A stretch of DNA of 64,000 bases from Nemertoderma westbladi (taxonomy: Eukaryota; Xenacoelomorpha; Nemertodermatida; Nemertodermatidae), in contig JAUCBJ010004651.1 in the NCBI GenBank assembly GCA_032718475.1, positions 79,253 to 143,252 on the forward strand, read 5' to 3'. Of the stretch, positions 11,537-24,966 are shown piece by piece (positions within the stretch are counted from its first letter, which is position 1; the number at the start of each line of letters is the position of its first letter). The position numbers and the translations under genes were made by a program. The notes beneath the pieces are model-generated. The model had not been told where the DNA came from, did not search any database, and worked only from the letters and a program-made list of their open reading frames with translations.

Positions 11537-14500
11537 GGTATTAGCAGGCGTACATCAAACAATAGTAACCACATGGAATGAATGTACAGTGGCAGTGCGT
11601 ACATCAAACAATGGTTACCACATGGAATGAATGTGCCGTGGCTGTGCGTACATCAAACAATAGTAACCACATGTAATGAATGTACCGTGGCAGTGCGTAC
11701 ATCAAACAATAGTAACCACATGGAATGAATGTACAGTAGAAGGGTATTGGCAGTGCGTACATCAAACAATAGTAACCACATGGAATGAATGTTCAGTAGA
11801 AGGGTATTGGCAGTGTGTACATCAAACAATAGTAACCACATGGAATGAATGTACAGTAGAAGGGTATTGGCAGTGTGTACATCAAACAATAGTAACCACA
11901 TGGAATGAATGTACAGGCAGAGCGTACATCAAACAATAGTAACCACATGGAATGAATGTACAGTAGAAGGGTATTGGCAGTGCGTACATCGAACAATAAT
12001 AACCACATGGAATGAATGTACCGTGGCAGTGCGTACATCAAACAATAGTAACCACATGGAATGAATGTACAGTAGAAGGGTATTGGCAGTGCGTACATCA
12101 AACAATAGTAACCACATGGAATGAATGTACAGGCAGTGCGTACATCAAACAATAGTAACCACATGGAATGAATGTACCGTGGCAGTGCGTACATCAAACA
12201 ATAGTAACCACATGGAATTAATGTACAGTAGAAGGGTATTGGCAGTGCGTACATCAAACAATAGTAACAACATGGAATGAATGTACAGGCAGTGCGTACA
12301 TCAAACAATAGTAACCACATGGAATGAATGTACAGTAGAAGGGTATTGGCAGTGTGTACATCAAACAATAGTAACCACATGGAATGAATGTACAGGCAGT
12401 GCGTACATCAAACAATAGTAACCACATGGAATGAATGTACCGTGGCAGTGCGTACAACAAACAATAGTAACCACATGGAATGAATGTACAGTAGAAGGGT
12501 ATTGGCAGTGCGTACATCAAACAATAGTAACCAGATGGAATGAATGTACAGGCAGTGCGTACATCAAACAATAGTAACCACATGGAATGAATGTACCGTG
12601 GCAGTGCGTACATCAAACAATAGTAACCACATGGAATGAATGTACAGTAGAAGGGTATTGGCAGTGCGTACATCAAACAATAATAACCCCATGGAATGAA
12701 TATACCGTGGCAGTGCGTACATCAAACAATAGTAATCACATGGAATGAATGTACAGTAGAAGGGTATTGGCAGTGCGTACATCAAACAATAGTAACCACA
12801 TGGAATGAATGTACAGGCAGTGCGTACATCAAACAATAGTAACCACATGGAATGAATGTACCGTGGCAGTGCGTACATCAAACAATAGTAACCACATGGA
12901 ATGACTGTACAGTAGAAGGGTATTGGCAGTGCGTACATCAAACAATAGTAACCGCATGGAATGAATGTACCGTGGCAGTGCGTACATCAAACAATAGTAA
13001 CCACATGGAATGAATGTACAGTATAAGAGTATTGACAGTGCGTACATTAAACAATAGTAACCACATGGAATGAATGTACAGGCAGTGCGTACATCAAACA
13101 ATAGTAACCACATGGAATGAATGTACAGGCAGTGCGTACATCAAACAATAGTAACCACATGGAATGAAAGTACCGTGGCAGTGCGTACATCAAACAATAG
13201 TAACCACATGGAATGAATGTACCGTGGCAGTGCGTACATCAAACAATAGTAACCACATGGAATTAATGTACAGTGGCAGTGCGTACATCAAACAATAGTA
13301 ACCACATGGAATGAATGTACAGTAGAAGGGTATTGGCAGTGCGTACATCAAACAATAGTAACCACATGGAATGAATGTACAGTGGCAGTGCGTACATCAA
13401 ACAATAGTAACCACATGGAATGAATGTACCGTGGCAGTGCGTACATCAAACAATAGTAACCACATGGAATGAATGTACAGTAGAAGGGTATTGGCAGTGC
13501 GTACATCAAACAATAGTAACCACATGGAATTAATGTACAGTAGAAGGGTATTGGCAGTGTGTACATCAAACAATAGTAACCGCATGGAATTAATGTACAG
13601 TAGAAGGGTATTGGCAGTGTGTACATCAAACAATAGTAACCGCATGGAATTAATGTACAGTAGAAGGGTATTGGCAGTGTGTACATCAAACAATAGTAAC
13701 CACATGGAATGAATGTAAATCAATCTGGCTGTAAATCGTGAATGAATGTTCAGTAGAAGGGTATTGGCAGTGCGTACATCAAACAATTTTTAACCACATG
13801 GAATGAATGTTCAGTAGAAGGGTATTGGCAGTGCGTACATCAAACAATAGTAACCACATGGAATGAATGTTCAGTAGAAGGGTATTGGCAGTGCGTACAT
13901 CAAACAATAGTAACCACATGGAATGAATGTACCGTGGCAGTGCGTACATCAAACAATAGTAACCACATGGAATGAATGTACAGTAGAAGGGTATTGGCAG
14001 TGCGTACATCAAACAATAGTAACCACATGGAATTAATGTACAGTAGAAGGGTATTGGCAGTGTGTACATCAAACAATAGTAACCGCATGGAATTAATGTA
14101 CAGTAGAAGGGTATTGGCAGTGTGTACATCAAACAATAGTAACCGCATGGAATTAATGTACAGTAGAACGGTATTGGCAGTGTGTACTGTACATCAAACA
14201 ATAGTAACCACATGGAATGAATGTAAATCAATCTGGCTGTAAATCGTGAATGAATGTTCAGTAGAAGGGTATTGGCAGTGCGTACATCAAACAATTTTTA
14301 ACCACATGGAATGAATGTTCAGTAGAAGGGTATTGGCAGTGCGTACATCAAACAATTTTTAACCACATGGAATAAATGTTCAGTAGAAGGGTATTGGCAG
14401 TGCGTACATCAAACAATAGTAACCACATGGAATTAATGTACAGTAGAAGGGTATTGGCAGTGTGTACATCAAACAATAGTAACCACATGGAATGAATGTA

Positions 14501-15713
14501 AATCAATCTGGCTGTAAATCGTGAATGAATGTTCAGTAGAAGGGTATTGGCAGTGCGTACATCAAACAATTTTTAACCACATGGAATAAATGTTCAGTAG
14601 AAGGGTATTGGCAGTGCGTACATCAAACAATAGTAACCACATGGAATTAATGTACAGTAGAAGGGTATTGGCAGTGTGTTCATCAAACAATAGTAACCAC
14701 ATGGAATGAATGTAAATCAATCTGGCTGTAAATCGTGAATGAATGTTCAGTAGAAGGGTATTGGCAGTGCGTACATCAAACAATTTTTAACCACATGGAA
14801 TAAATGTTCAGTAGAAGGGTATTGGCAGTGCGTACATCAAACAATAGTAACCACATGGAATTAATGTACAGTAGAAGGGTATTGGCAGTGCGTACATCAA
14901 ACACTAGTAACCACATGGAATGAATGTACAGTAGAAGTGTATTGGCAGTGCGTACATCAAACAATTGTAACCACATGGAATGAATGTTCAGTAGAAGGGT
15001 ATTGGCAGTGCGTACATCAAACAATTTTTAACCACATGGAATAAATGTTCAGTAGAAGGGTATTGGCAGTGCGTACATCAAACAATTGTAACCACATGGA
15101 ATGAATGTACAGTAGAAGTGTATTGGCAGTGCGTACATCAAACAATTGTAACCACATGGGATGAATGTTCAGTAGAAGGGTATTGGCAGTGCGTACATCA
15201 AACAATAATAACCACATGGGATGAATGTTCAGTAGAAGGGTATTGGCAGTGCGTACATCAAACAATAATAACCACATGGGATGAATGTTCAGTAGAAGTG
15301 TATTGGCAGTGCGTACATCAAACAATTGTAACCACATGGGATGAATGTTCAGTAGAAGGGTATTGGCAGTGCGTACATCAAACAATAATAACCACATGGG
15401 ATGAATGTTCAGTAGAAGTGTATTGGCAGTGCGTACATCAAACAATTGTAACCACATGGAATAAATGTTCAGTAGAAGGGTATTGGCAGTGCGTACATCA
15501 AACAATAATAACCACATGGGATGAATGTTCAGTAGAAGGGTATTGGCAGTGCGTACATCAAACAATAATAACCACATGGGATGAATGTTCAGTAGAAGTG
15601 TATTGGCAGTGCGTACATCAAACAATTGTAACCACATGGGATGAATGTTCAGTAGAAGGGTATTGGCAGTGCGTACATCAAACAATAATAACCACATGGG
15701 ATGAATGTTCAGT
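11537..15713. repeat. 4.2-kb minisatellite of 60/49/47-bp units
   Basis: Tandem units sharing CATCAAACAATAGTAACCAC then ATGGAATGAATGTAC. Three length classes differ by the presence of AGTAGAAGGGTATT (60 bp), CGTGG (49 bp) or neither (47 bp). A derived block with AATCAATCTGGCTGTAAATC recurs at about 13720, 14228, 14503 and 14717. The last 600 bp are nearly uniform 60-bp units. Because 60 is a multiple of three, long open frames cross it on both strands, but they shift at every 47/49-bp unit. It lies in intron 1 of the peptide gene. Confidence 0.97.
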
Positions 15714-16482
15714 AATAATTAATGAAAGTTTATCAATTCAAAAGGTTTACAGCTTTAACAGGATTGATCTACTGTATTGAATTTACTGCGATCGATATAT
15801 CAACTATATTTATTACCCTGATATTTTGTTATTTTTCCGGTTATTTTAACCCGAGGAACAGGAACTAGCCGAGGCGTAGCCGAGGCTTTCCTGTTCCGAG
15901 GAACAGGAATTTCCATTTAATTATTTCATTTAATTACTAGAATATAGCATGATTAAGACCCAAGTCAGGTCGAAAAATTGCAAACCACACAACTTTTTAG
16001 CACTGTATTGGCTTGAATAAATTACTAATTCAATTTATATTAAAATATTCAATTGAAAAGCCGGATTGTGCCCGCGTCGGTTGAATGTTTGGTTCTATAA
16101 TATTCACACAAGACCTACAGTATATAATGTATATACTGTACATTATAAAATAATTATTATACTTATTATACATCATAATTATATTATTATATATTATAAT
16201 TTATAATTTAGGCCTAATAATGCATAACGTACTGTAGTACCTGTAGGCCTATGCATACTGTACAGAACCACCCCCCATCCACACAATTAGGATGCAATGA
16301 CCACGCTTATGCATCATTACCAAAAACTGCATTCCTTCTCACACCATAGACTTATTGCTATTATTATTATTATATATTATTATTGCTATTGCAGTAGTTT
16401 ACATTTTGCTACATACAGTAGGCCTAGTTGCATATATTTATATGCTACTTATATCTACTTCTATAAATTTGTATTATCCTAG
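15714..16482 (+). other. End of intron 1 of the peptide gene
   Basis: AT-rich. An inverted repeat at about 15855-15911 (GGAACAGGAA ... TTCCTGTTCC around GCCGAGGCGTAGCCGAGGC) could form a hairpin and looks like a small transposon end. AT-rich self-complementary stretches lie at 16120-16215. It ends in the acceptor GTATTATCCTAG. Confidence 0.55.
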
Positions 16483-16616
16483 GCAGAAATGATGCAGCCA
16501 TCACCAGTTCAGAACCGAAATATACACAACAAGATGAAAGCGACAACGGAGATTCCAATATACCATCAAAAAATCTATACCACTTCTTAAATAAAATACC
16601 GGCGAAAACCGAAACG
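16483..16616 (+). CDS. Secreted cysteine-rich peptide gene, exon 2 (propeptide)
   Basis: Internal coding exon of 134 nt between the acceptor TATTATCCTAG (ending 16482) and the strong donor ACG|GTAAGT (from 16617). Read in the phase-1 frame left by exon 1, it has no stop codon and leaves at phase 0, which is what exon 3 requires. The 45 residues are polar and acidic, with Asp/Glu/Ser/Asn clusters such as QQDESDNGDSN and no cysteine, as in propeptides of small secreted peptides. The two other frames contain stops. Exon length, splice strength and phase agreement on both sides are the evidence. No homology is recognised. Confidence 0.75.
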
Positions 16617-19600
16617 GTAAGTAAATAATAACTCTGAAAATACAATATTATTTAGGCTTAACTACTGTACTGGGCGTGCACTAGGCCTAGGACTTAGGCA
16701 GGCCTATCTGATTTTAGATTTAATAAATCTGGAATATTGATTCCCCATCTAAATTTCCTACAGATGGAAATTCTAAAGAAATTGGCATATTTTAATACAA
16801 CAGTAATTTGTTTTTGCATTTTTTTGGAGCATGGGTATTTTGTCATCTTTATACCCGCAGGTACTCTCAAAGTTTTTTAGGGACTTTAGTACCATTTTAT
16901 ATCGCGTAAGCCACACACCTGTTTTAGTATATTGTAATACCTTGTACCTTAATAAACTTCACTTGTTAACAAAATATTTATTTGTTAAAACATATTAAAC
17001 AACATTCAGTTCCATGAAACATACAGTACATTAAGACCAAAGATACCCCCAAGACTTGACTGCCCGTTCTGTAGAAAACAAAGAGGTACAGTAAAGTAGC
17101 GTTAGGTCCCAAAGAACGTTAGGCCCCATTGTCATTTAAAGGAGCAGGTTACTGTACAGAGGCGTGATGGGGGAACCAAAACAATAAACGAAAGTTAACA
17201 CATGTTACAAGATTATGCAGATCTTTATAATTGGGTCTTTAGTTTTAGTTTTGTACGCCCCCTACTCACCCGACAATAATTGCTGAACCTACAACTGTAG
17301 GCTCTACACTCTACAGCCTACACGCATATTCGTAGTCCGTTCGATTTCACCCTAAAACAAGTAATTGTTCATGATCGAGGTTATGACGTAGTTATGGTAT
17401 AACTAGAGTGTACAGTATGTACATTGCACAGTGAGGTAGGACATTTATGGCATTATCCTAATAAAGTACAATATTCTTGTAGGGAGATTGCTGCGCTTTG
17501 CTGCATAATAATTAGTTAAAATGTCGAGCTGTCATCCTCAAAACATTTTATGAGGTTTGGCATTAACTGCATAAATTATTCAAATACCCGCAAAAAGTTA
17601 GTAGTATACAGTACAGTAGTACTAAGATTAAAATCCCCCCCCCCCCCCCCCCTCCCCAATTCTTAGTTTGCCCTAATTTTATTATAGTAAGTTGTCTGTC
17701 ATAATTGTGACATTGGAAAAAAACATTAATCAATCTGTGTTTTAGGCCACGAGCCACGAGGATCAGAGCACTGTAAAGTGCTACAGTACTTTGCCACAAG
17801 TATGTATGTAGTTTTATTGCAAAATTTTAACATTACGAAATGATTGTATATTATAAGTGATAGAAACTGCACAAATTAAATTAGTTGAGGTATAAATAAG
17901 TGTAAAAATGACATAAATAATGTTTTAAAAAAGTTAGCTTCTATTTATTTGTGGCGTTTGGAGCCATGTTAATAGTTTATAGCTACTGGATATTAATAGC
18001 TACCGGTAGGTATTGCAGTAGGCCTACCTGGCTGTCAGGCAATTAATAATAAATACCAACTATTGTTTATGTGGTAACCATGACGGCGTGTTGTAAAGTC
18101 CCGCTAATGGGACATTACAGTACATAAATAATACTGTAATACACCAATACAATACTAATTGTACAGTCCAATATAAAGCTCTAATTTCCTCTACAGTTGT
18201 AATGTGCTAACTAACAACTCGCTGTTAATACTATCAGCATTGAGTAATGCAACAATTTTGGAATAAAAGTTATACAGTACTTAAGGGGAGTGGTGGGGGG
18301 TGGGGGGGGGGGGGGGGGGTGTACACAGTTTTGGTCCAAAATATGTTGAAATTATTTTTATGATATATATTATAATGCACGATTAAATTGTGTTTCCAAA
18401 TCTGAAAACTGCTATTTAATAGCTCTTTAGTTTTCAGGTTATAACAATTTCCATTTAGGGATTCCTATTGAAATTACTGTTACTTTCTATAATGAAAGGT
18501 CGATTATCTCCAAATATTTTTTCATGAATTTGCCAGCTTCAAAACCCTACTACCACAATTTTTGAGCAGTTTGTCTGAAAATGTCTGTGTGTGTCTAAAT
18601 AGCCACCCTGCATAAAAGTATCGGACAACTTTTTGAAATTTTTTGTTAATAAAATTTACTACTACAGTACACTACTGTATTTATAACAAACCTAATAAAT
18701 TAGCATAAATTTGCAGCCAATCATACCAAGTCCAGGCCACGTGCCCATGTACCATGTGCAGGTGTTAGCCATGTTACCAATTTTACTTATACAGTATATA
18801 AGGATAAATTTAGCTCGCTTACGTTGGGGTTATGAAATTACATAAAATTCATACAGACCACTGTAATTTGAGCCAAGCAATTGTTACTAATGTTCCCCTC
18901 TGCTTACCTCAATAATAAAGAAAAGGGGGAATTATCGATTATTCGTATCTACGTATTCTCCAAATATAAACATCAATTAAATATGTGACCAAATAACAAT
19001 GAATAACAGTATTATATGCGGTGCCGGCAGTTAATCAGCAGTCAGATGTTTGCCTTAGTTATTAAGGCAGAAGTCAGAATCAATGATTTAGAGATGGGTG
19101 CATAGAGAGTAGTGCAGAGATAAGTTACTATAATCTATAATACTCTAGCCGCTGATGGTCTTGGGCAGAAGTCTGAATGAATGATTTTGCCGCACTGCGA
19201 TATATTCATATGTAAACAAGGCCTCAAGAATTGGCAAAGTGAAAATTGTGCTGATTGTCTGGGAAAATAACATAGAGGCTACGGGACAAAGAAAATACTG
19301 ACCAATCTATACCAAAATAAACGCTAAAGGGCGTAAGTTTTATGTGCTCTCAAAACCCTTGAGATACTGCCAGTTTTAGAGTAGTTCGCGTTTTGCACAA
19401 AAACGACACATTTTTGCCGCAAAGGCTTTAACATCGCCTATAGTTATGTTGCACCATCTTTGATCTATCATATAAAAAAACTTGCTCATATGATTAGATT
19501 CAAAACTGTAAAAGCCTTAGGGTTTTAAGCGAAACCAAGTTTTTTTTATAGTTATAACTAGTACTACAACTGTAACCAATATTAAATATAGCGAAAAATA

Positions 19601-21860
19601 AAATTTTTCTGACCTGTCATGTAGAATAGCCTCTTAGGTACTTATTTTCCAAATTATAGGCAAAACCAAACAATTTTAAAACGCCAAGAATACATAATCT
19701 TTGAAAGGCCGAGAGTGATAAATCGAAGAGTTATCCGAAAATAAAATAATAAATGGCAGTAATTTTTTATGACCCCTTTTTTCCGACATTCAGCATGTAC
19801 TGAAACAACATCCAGACGGTGATTCACACACATTCTCTCAGTCCTACTGTACTCAGTTTTAAAAAGTTATAATTTAAATACACACTACATTCAGACATTT
19901 CAAAATACAATTGAATTAAATCAATTCAACCTTAACGATATACACGCAACATGGCATGTATGTATAAAGCTAAGGCATTTTTCTAACCAAAACAATAATC
20001 GATCAAGATCACTTTACCAATGAGGGGAAGGAAAAGGAGCAGTTTACAGTGGCGGGCTTTACCAATTAATGGAAAGGAGCACGTTGCAGAGGCGGGTTTT
20101 TCTAACCAAAAACAATAAACGATCACTTTAACAATTGATGGAAAGGAGTAGGTTACAGCGGCAGGCGTTTCTAAATAAAACAATATTGACATTGTTGATC
20201 TTGATGGTAGAGTAGGCAGTAGGCATGGTATAATATACAGTATATCACAATATTCATTGTCAATTACAACACAAATCGATACAACAGCCGGTTAATGCTG
20301 CTCAGTATCGTAAACTACAGTACCCTGCAAACCATAGCAACATTATAATAATGTTTATTAACATCTTTATTCAAATAATAAAATATTAAAATTCAAATGT
20401 TAAACTAATGCCAGTTTTAATATTTTTTTGGCAAAGCGCTCGGACCCTGTGCAATAAAAGTGCACTTTCGGCAGTATTCGGTAACCAATATTAATCAGTG
20501 TTATTATAACATTGGAATTCTAATAGTTAGTGGGTTTCCCACCCTTACAATTCGAATGTTATTCTAACATTAAGCTAATATTGGAATTATTTCATAGCAT
20601 TCTCATAGCATTCCTGATTTAGTTTCTCACTATTTTCTCATTATTATTCTAACATTAGTACATCAATACTAAAACATTATGATTTTAATGTTATTAAATG
20701 CATGGTATCTTGTAAAAGGCCTACATAGAGTTTCCATATAAACAATGTTATTTCTATAAATGCAAAAACTTAATACACCTGAACAAAATTGGTGCGGTTT
20801 GTTTTATAATATTACAGAATAACAATGGGTAAAAACGCTATTTATTAATATTATAATCATAATATGAATAATAATATTAGCATTATGTGTAAAAAAAACG
20901 CAATGCTTTTATCTTATTATCTTATAGAAAATATAACTAACAACAGTAATTTACAATAATGTCTGGTTAATCCCCAATGTAGTGCTAATCTCGTAGGTAT
21001 AAAAACACAGAACGTTCCGATACCTAATAGGACAATCTATTACAATTTTATTATTAATTTAAAAGATATTGCAAGAAACAAACAATTAAAATTTGATATA
21101 AATATAAATAAAGGTTGACCTATTTTATGCACATGTATAGGCCTTACGGTATAAGTTCTTATAAGTCCAATCAAAATTCCAGTTCTCAATTCCAGTCTCG
21201 ATTTCGTTTTCTATCTTTTCGATTGCGATACACTCCTCGGCTCCTCCAACTTTTCTAGCACTGTAAAGTAATTAAGATTATATTAATTAAGATTACATTG
21301 ATTACATTTTTAGATTACAGTACCATAATATTAAGTTGACAGCGACATGGTATTCCGTCATATAAGTTAAGAAAATTATGTTATAGATACTCAAACCTAA
21401 ACCAACCCACCCACATACATAATATTTAACACACAAATCCTCACCACTATTATTTATCTAATACAAAACTAATCTTTCATTATATATACACATATATCAT
21501 AATCTATACATTATAATATAATTTCTAACATGTTCTTTCAGTAGATCCACCAGCGCGCCCGCAACTTGAACAAAATAGTTTGTAATCACTTTCTCCACCT
21601 TCGCGTCAACACCATAGGACTAGTGTTCAGTGAGAAAGCTAGAAGAAATTTAATTTAAATTTAATTTAAATTTGTATCTCATGACTGAGCCTCTTGCTGC
21701 GCGAAGGCCCCACGGACGTGTTATTTTAGGTTATTATGTTACGAGATTCAAACTATAGCAGTTCTTCCTAGGGTACAGAATAAAGTTATTTACTTTACTT
21801 TCTTTACATAAAATGAAACACAATAATATTATGTTCAAATTATCCTACTGCGTGAATGTG
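16617..21860 (+). other. Intron 2 of the peptide gene, left part
   Basis: AT-rich noncoding sequence. It has a C18 tract (17635-17652), a G18 tract near 18302 and two copies of the dispersed repeat with AAAGGAGCAGGTTACAG-like cores (about 17139 and 19981-20190). Near 20500-20700 there are several ATTCTAACATTA-like motifs. I see no exon flanked by convincing splice sites. Confidence 0.45.
19977..20190. repeat. About 65-bp tandem repeat, three copies
   Basis: Three imperfect units sharing GGAAAGGAGCAGGTTACAG-like sequence and TCTAACCAAAACAATAAACG. The same module occurs singly and in reverse elsewhere in the window (about 8830, 17139, 49950, 54470, 59600 and 62310). Confidence 0.8.
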
Positions 21861-22070
21861 GGGCGAGCCACGAAAGTAAGCGTTCTCTCGATCTGTGGGT
21901 CCGTGTTTTTAAATGTGAATAACTCGGCTAAATCTCGATGAAATCTAATCCAACTTAGTACACATGTTGTTTGGCAAAAGTTTATCAATTTTCCAAATAG
22001 AATTTGCGTGGGGTCTTCAGGATGAGCTAATGAAGGAGACTAGTATTATGTTGACTATACTTGCAACTTT
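21861..22070. repeat. Interspersed repeat, copy 1
   Basis: Begins GGGGCGAGCCACGAAAGTAAGCG-like and continues with AACTCGGCTAAATCTCGATG and a GTACACATGT-like core. A second copy follows at 26556-26800. Both sit beside LINE 3' ends. Class unknown. Confidence 0.65.
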
Positions 22071-22097
22071 AGTACAGAATATCGGACGATATGGCTA

Positions 22098-22680
22098 CTA
22101 CTACTAGGATCGGCATGCTGCATTGCAGCTGCATTTTTAAGAATGCTGTGCCGGCTTGTCAACAAAATTGCACCGCCACAACTCCCTATCACCCATGACA
22201 TTTGCTAGATCATCCGCATCTTTAAGGCCAGTGTCCTTTAAGCATGCGTCTCAAGAAAGTCATGGGCTGTCCACCATGCTTATTCACTCCATGAGGCTGC
22301 CAAAGTACAAGATTATGCACTGGCTGGTCCTCACGGCGAAAGCAATGTCCTGCAAAGCGGAGGCGATTTTGTTCTAGTGTCAAGCTTGGGGAACCAATGA
22401 GACACCTCCAATGTTATATAGTGTCTGGTTGGAGATGTGTGCATTGTACTTGACACAATGTACCCGGCGTAGCATTCTTGTGAATGTGCCTCCAGAGATT
22501 TGGTGTCCTCAGCAGTTAGAGCCCAGCATGGACTCCCGTAGAGGAGTACTGGAACTACTGCTGCTCTAAATAATCGGACCTTAAGTTTCCGATTAATTCT
22601 CGGTGACTTCCATATCCTGGAAAGATTAGTCAAGGCTTTCTTATAGACTTTCGCGCTTGCGTTTCGAAGGCCCTCACAAT
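22098..22680 (-). mobile_element. LINE 3' fragment (family with GGATCGGCATGCTGC end)
   Basis: Minus-strand remnant of a second (TAG)n-tailed LINE family. The peptide INRKLKVRLFRAAVVPVLLY followed by CWALTAEDTKSLEAH matches the thumb/C-terminal region of I/Nimb-type reverse transcriptases. The 3' end reads into GCATGCCGATCC and (TAG)n at 22098-22115. 5'-truncated and frame-broken. Confidence 0.85.
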
Positions 22681-24966
22681 GCTGTCAGGATAAATGTCCC
22701 AGGTAACATAAATAAATCCACATGCTCATGCATACCATACTTTGCAGCTTATGCTCATCCTGTATCAGTAGACCGGCGTGAGGCCTATCAATGTTACTGT
22801 AACAATTCCATATCGGTATGTAACAGGAGATAATGAAAAATTGTCTAACCTTTAAGCAGCATGTTAGAATGAGCTTAGGAGCGTTGGTCTCCCTCGAATG
22901 CATGTCTGAGCAGTTTTCCATATTTCTCGGCGAATGTGTTGTCCAGTCCAGGTCGTGCGCAGGATGTCAAAACTCGCAGCCGATAGTGATTGTGAGAAGT
23001 TGGAGAATTCGTCAATCTACAAAGATTAGAAAAAACTCTTCGCTTACTAACATTTTAATGCTAAAATATATAAACAATTATTACATTAGTAAAAATTATT
23101 AATTACTGATCTAGAATAAATAATATGAAATCAAAAGAATACGTTTCTAGAACGTATCAAGCAAAGCAAACAGTCGGCTGAAGCCGGAAGCGACCAGAAG
23201 GCTCCCCTTTCGATAGCTACTACCCGAAGGTATTGTAGTAATCTTCAACAATTCATTATTCTGTTTTACTCAATTTGTTAAATAATTTAATGTCAATTTC
23301 GACTTCCCATATAGGATAAAAGGATAAAGATGCCATTATCATTCTCACCTTATACTTTGCCAGTGCATTATTCTCCTTTAGGGCCTTTTCCCATTTGGCT
23401 AAATCCTCAGGAGTGTCCTACCGGCTGGTCGGGGAACAGGACCTCTGAATGAAGAGTCTCTCCTTGAATCCATTCCATTATTTTTAAAGTTCCTTGGACA
23501 CTCTTCAACTCCTCCTTCCTCCTTTATTTCCTCCAAGGAGGGAACAATGTTGTGTAGAGGGGGCATGACAGGCAAACACCCACCCCGACCCCCCTCTCGA
23601 AGTTTGTTTATTGTGCAGATAATTTTTAACAATATTTAGTTATTTACTGTAACTAAAACGCAAGCTGCCTTTCGGATCTCGTGCGTGGTCTCTGTGGCAC
23701 GTGCCTTATTGGTCTCATTGTTAATCCGCCCATGCATTTGATTGTGCAAAGCGCCACTCCCCCACCCCCACCTCTATCTGGTTGTGAAATACATGTACCC
23801 ACCTAGGTTAATTTTGCATTCATTTGTTAGGGGTGGGAGAGGGGGTGGGTGTTCTGCCATTCTACTGTATGTATTATGTGACAACCGCGCACATTGGAAC
23901 TGATATATCTGTAGGCCTACTGTAGGTATGGCTGTATGGAACCGTACTGAAAAACATCCATATACTGTACTGTAAGTTACGGTCCAGGAAAACCAAAACA
24001 TGAACACATTTGGTTCATGTGGATGCAAATTAAATAATTAAAATTATATAGTTGTACACCCTACAGTTATGTAGGCCTAGTTGACACGCACTGAGGTAGG
24101 TGTGTTAAACAATCTGCACTGGCAAGGACTGGACAATAACGATAATGAAAACAATGGAAATACACGTGCAAAGTTCTGTACCACAGAGGGCCTAATAAAG
24201 ATAACATTAGGACAACATTAGAATAATATTGTTATTCAACGCAGTTGAAGTATGACCCGCCAACATTCGAAAAACAACGTTAGAATAACCTTTTCGCATC
24301 ATTGTTATAACAATGCTATGATTCATTCCCAATGCAAATTCATTTCCAAAGAAAATATTCTGATTTGAATATTTCGATAACATTGGAAATAGATTATAAT
24401 ATCAATAGTATGGAATATAGTATTAGAATATCATTCAAAATATGTTGCGATTAAATGTGTTAAATAAAAAACATTGCTGTTCCAATGTATTCTGAATGTC
24501 ATTTCACTATCTGAATTTTAATATTAGTATTTAAATATTATTTTAGATTACTTCAATATTAAAATGTAAAATTTTGGGTTTTTCTCAAATAATTTGTCTC
24601 ATTGCACTATTGCACAACTTTTTAGCAGCATTAAATTTCCAATACAAAATTAATCCTCGGATACTTCTGGTTTGCAGGGTATACTCTATGCTATGGTTAC
24701 TAAAAACAGGACAACAGTTTAGTAGGAACCGATACATTATGAAGAAAGGGGTCATAATGAGTAAAAAAATGTGGTCAGAAAAAATCTTTTTTTCATAATA
24801 AATTATAATACCGTTAATAATTAAAGGTATTAAAGATGTATGTAGCATTCTTAATGAGGCTGTGTGCCAATTATAAATATACAGTGTAGATATATATATA
24901 TACTTTCTATATACTTATTCACGTATATATACTTACGACTATATACTTCATTACGTAGCGTAAATA
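22681..24966 (+). other. Intron 2 of the peptide gene, middle
   Basis: AT-rich, no supported exon. The minus-strand stretch 23399-23632 is more GC-rich, and open, but matches no family I know. Near 24190-24470 several AACATTAGAATAA-like motifs occur, in inverted relation to those near 20500-20700. Confidence 0.4.

Noticed and set aside
11653-15780. Many open frames with WLLLFDVRTANTLLL or HQTIVTTWNEC repeats, membrane-like in appearance
   Set aside because: They come from 60-bp units divisible by three. 47 and 49-bp units break every frame, and both strands are open together.
23399-23632. 77-codon minus frame in a GC-richer patch
   Set aside because: No recognised motif and no splice sites in register. 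Left as unexplained intron sequence.
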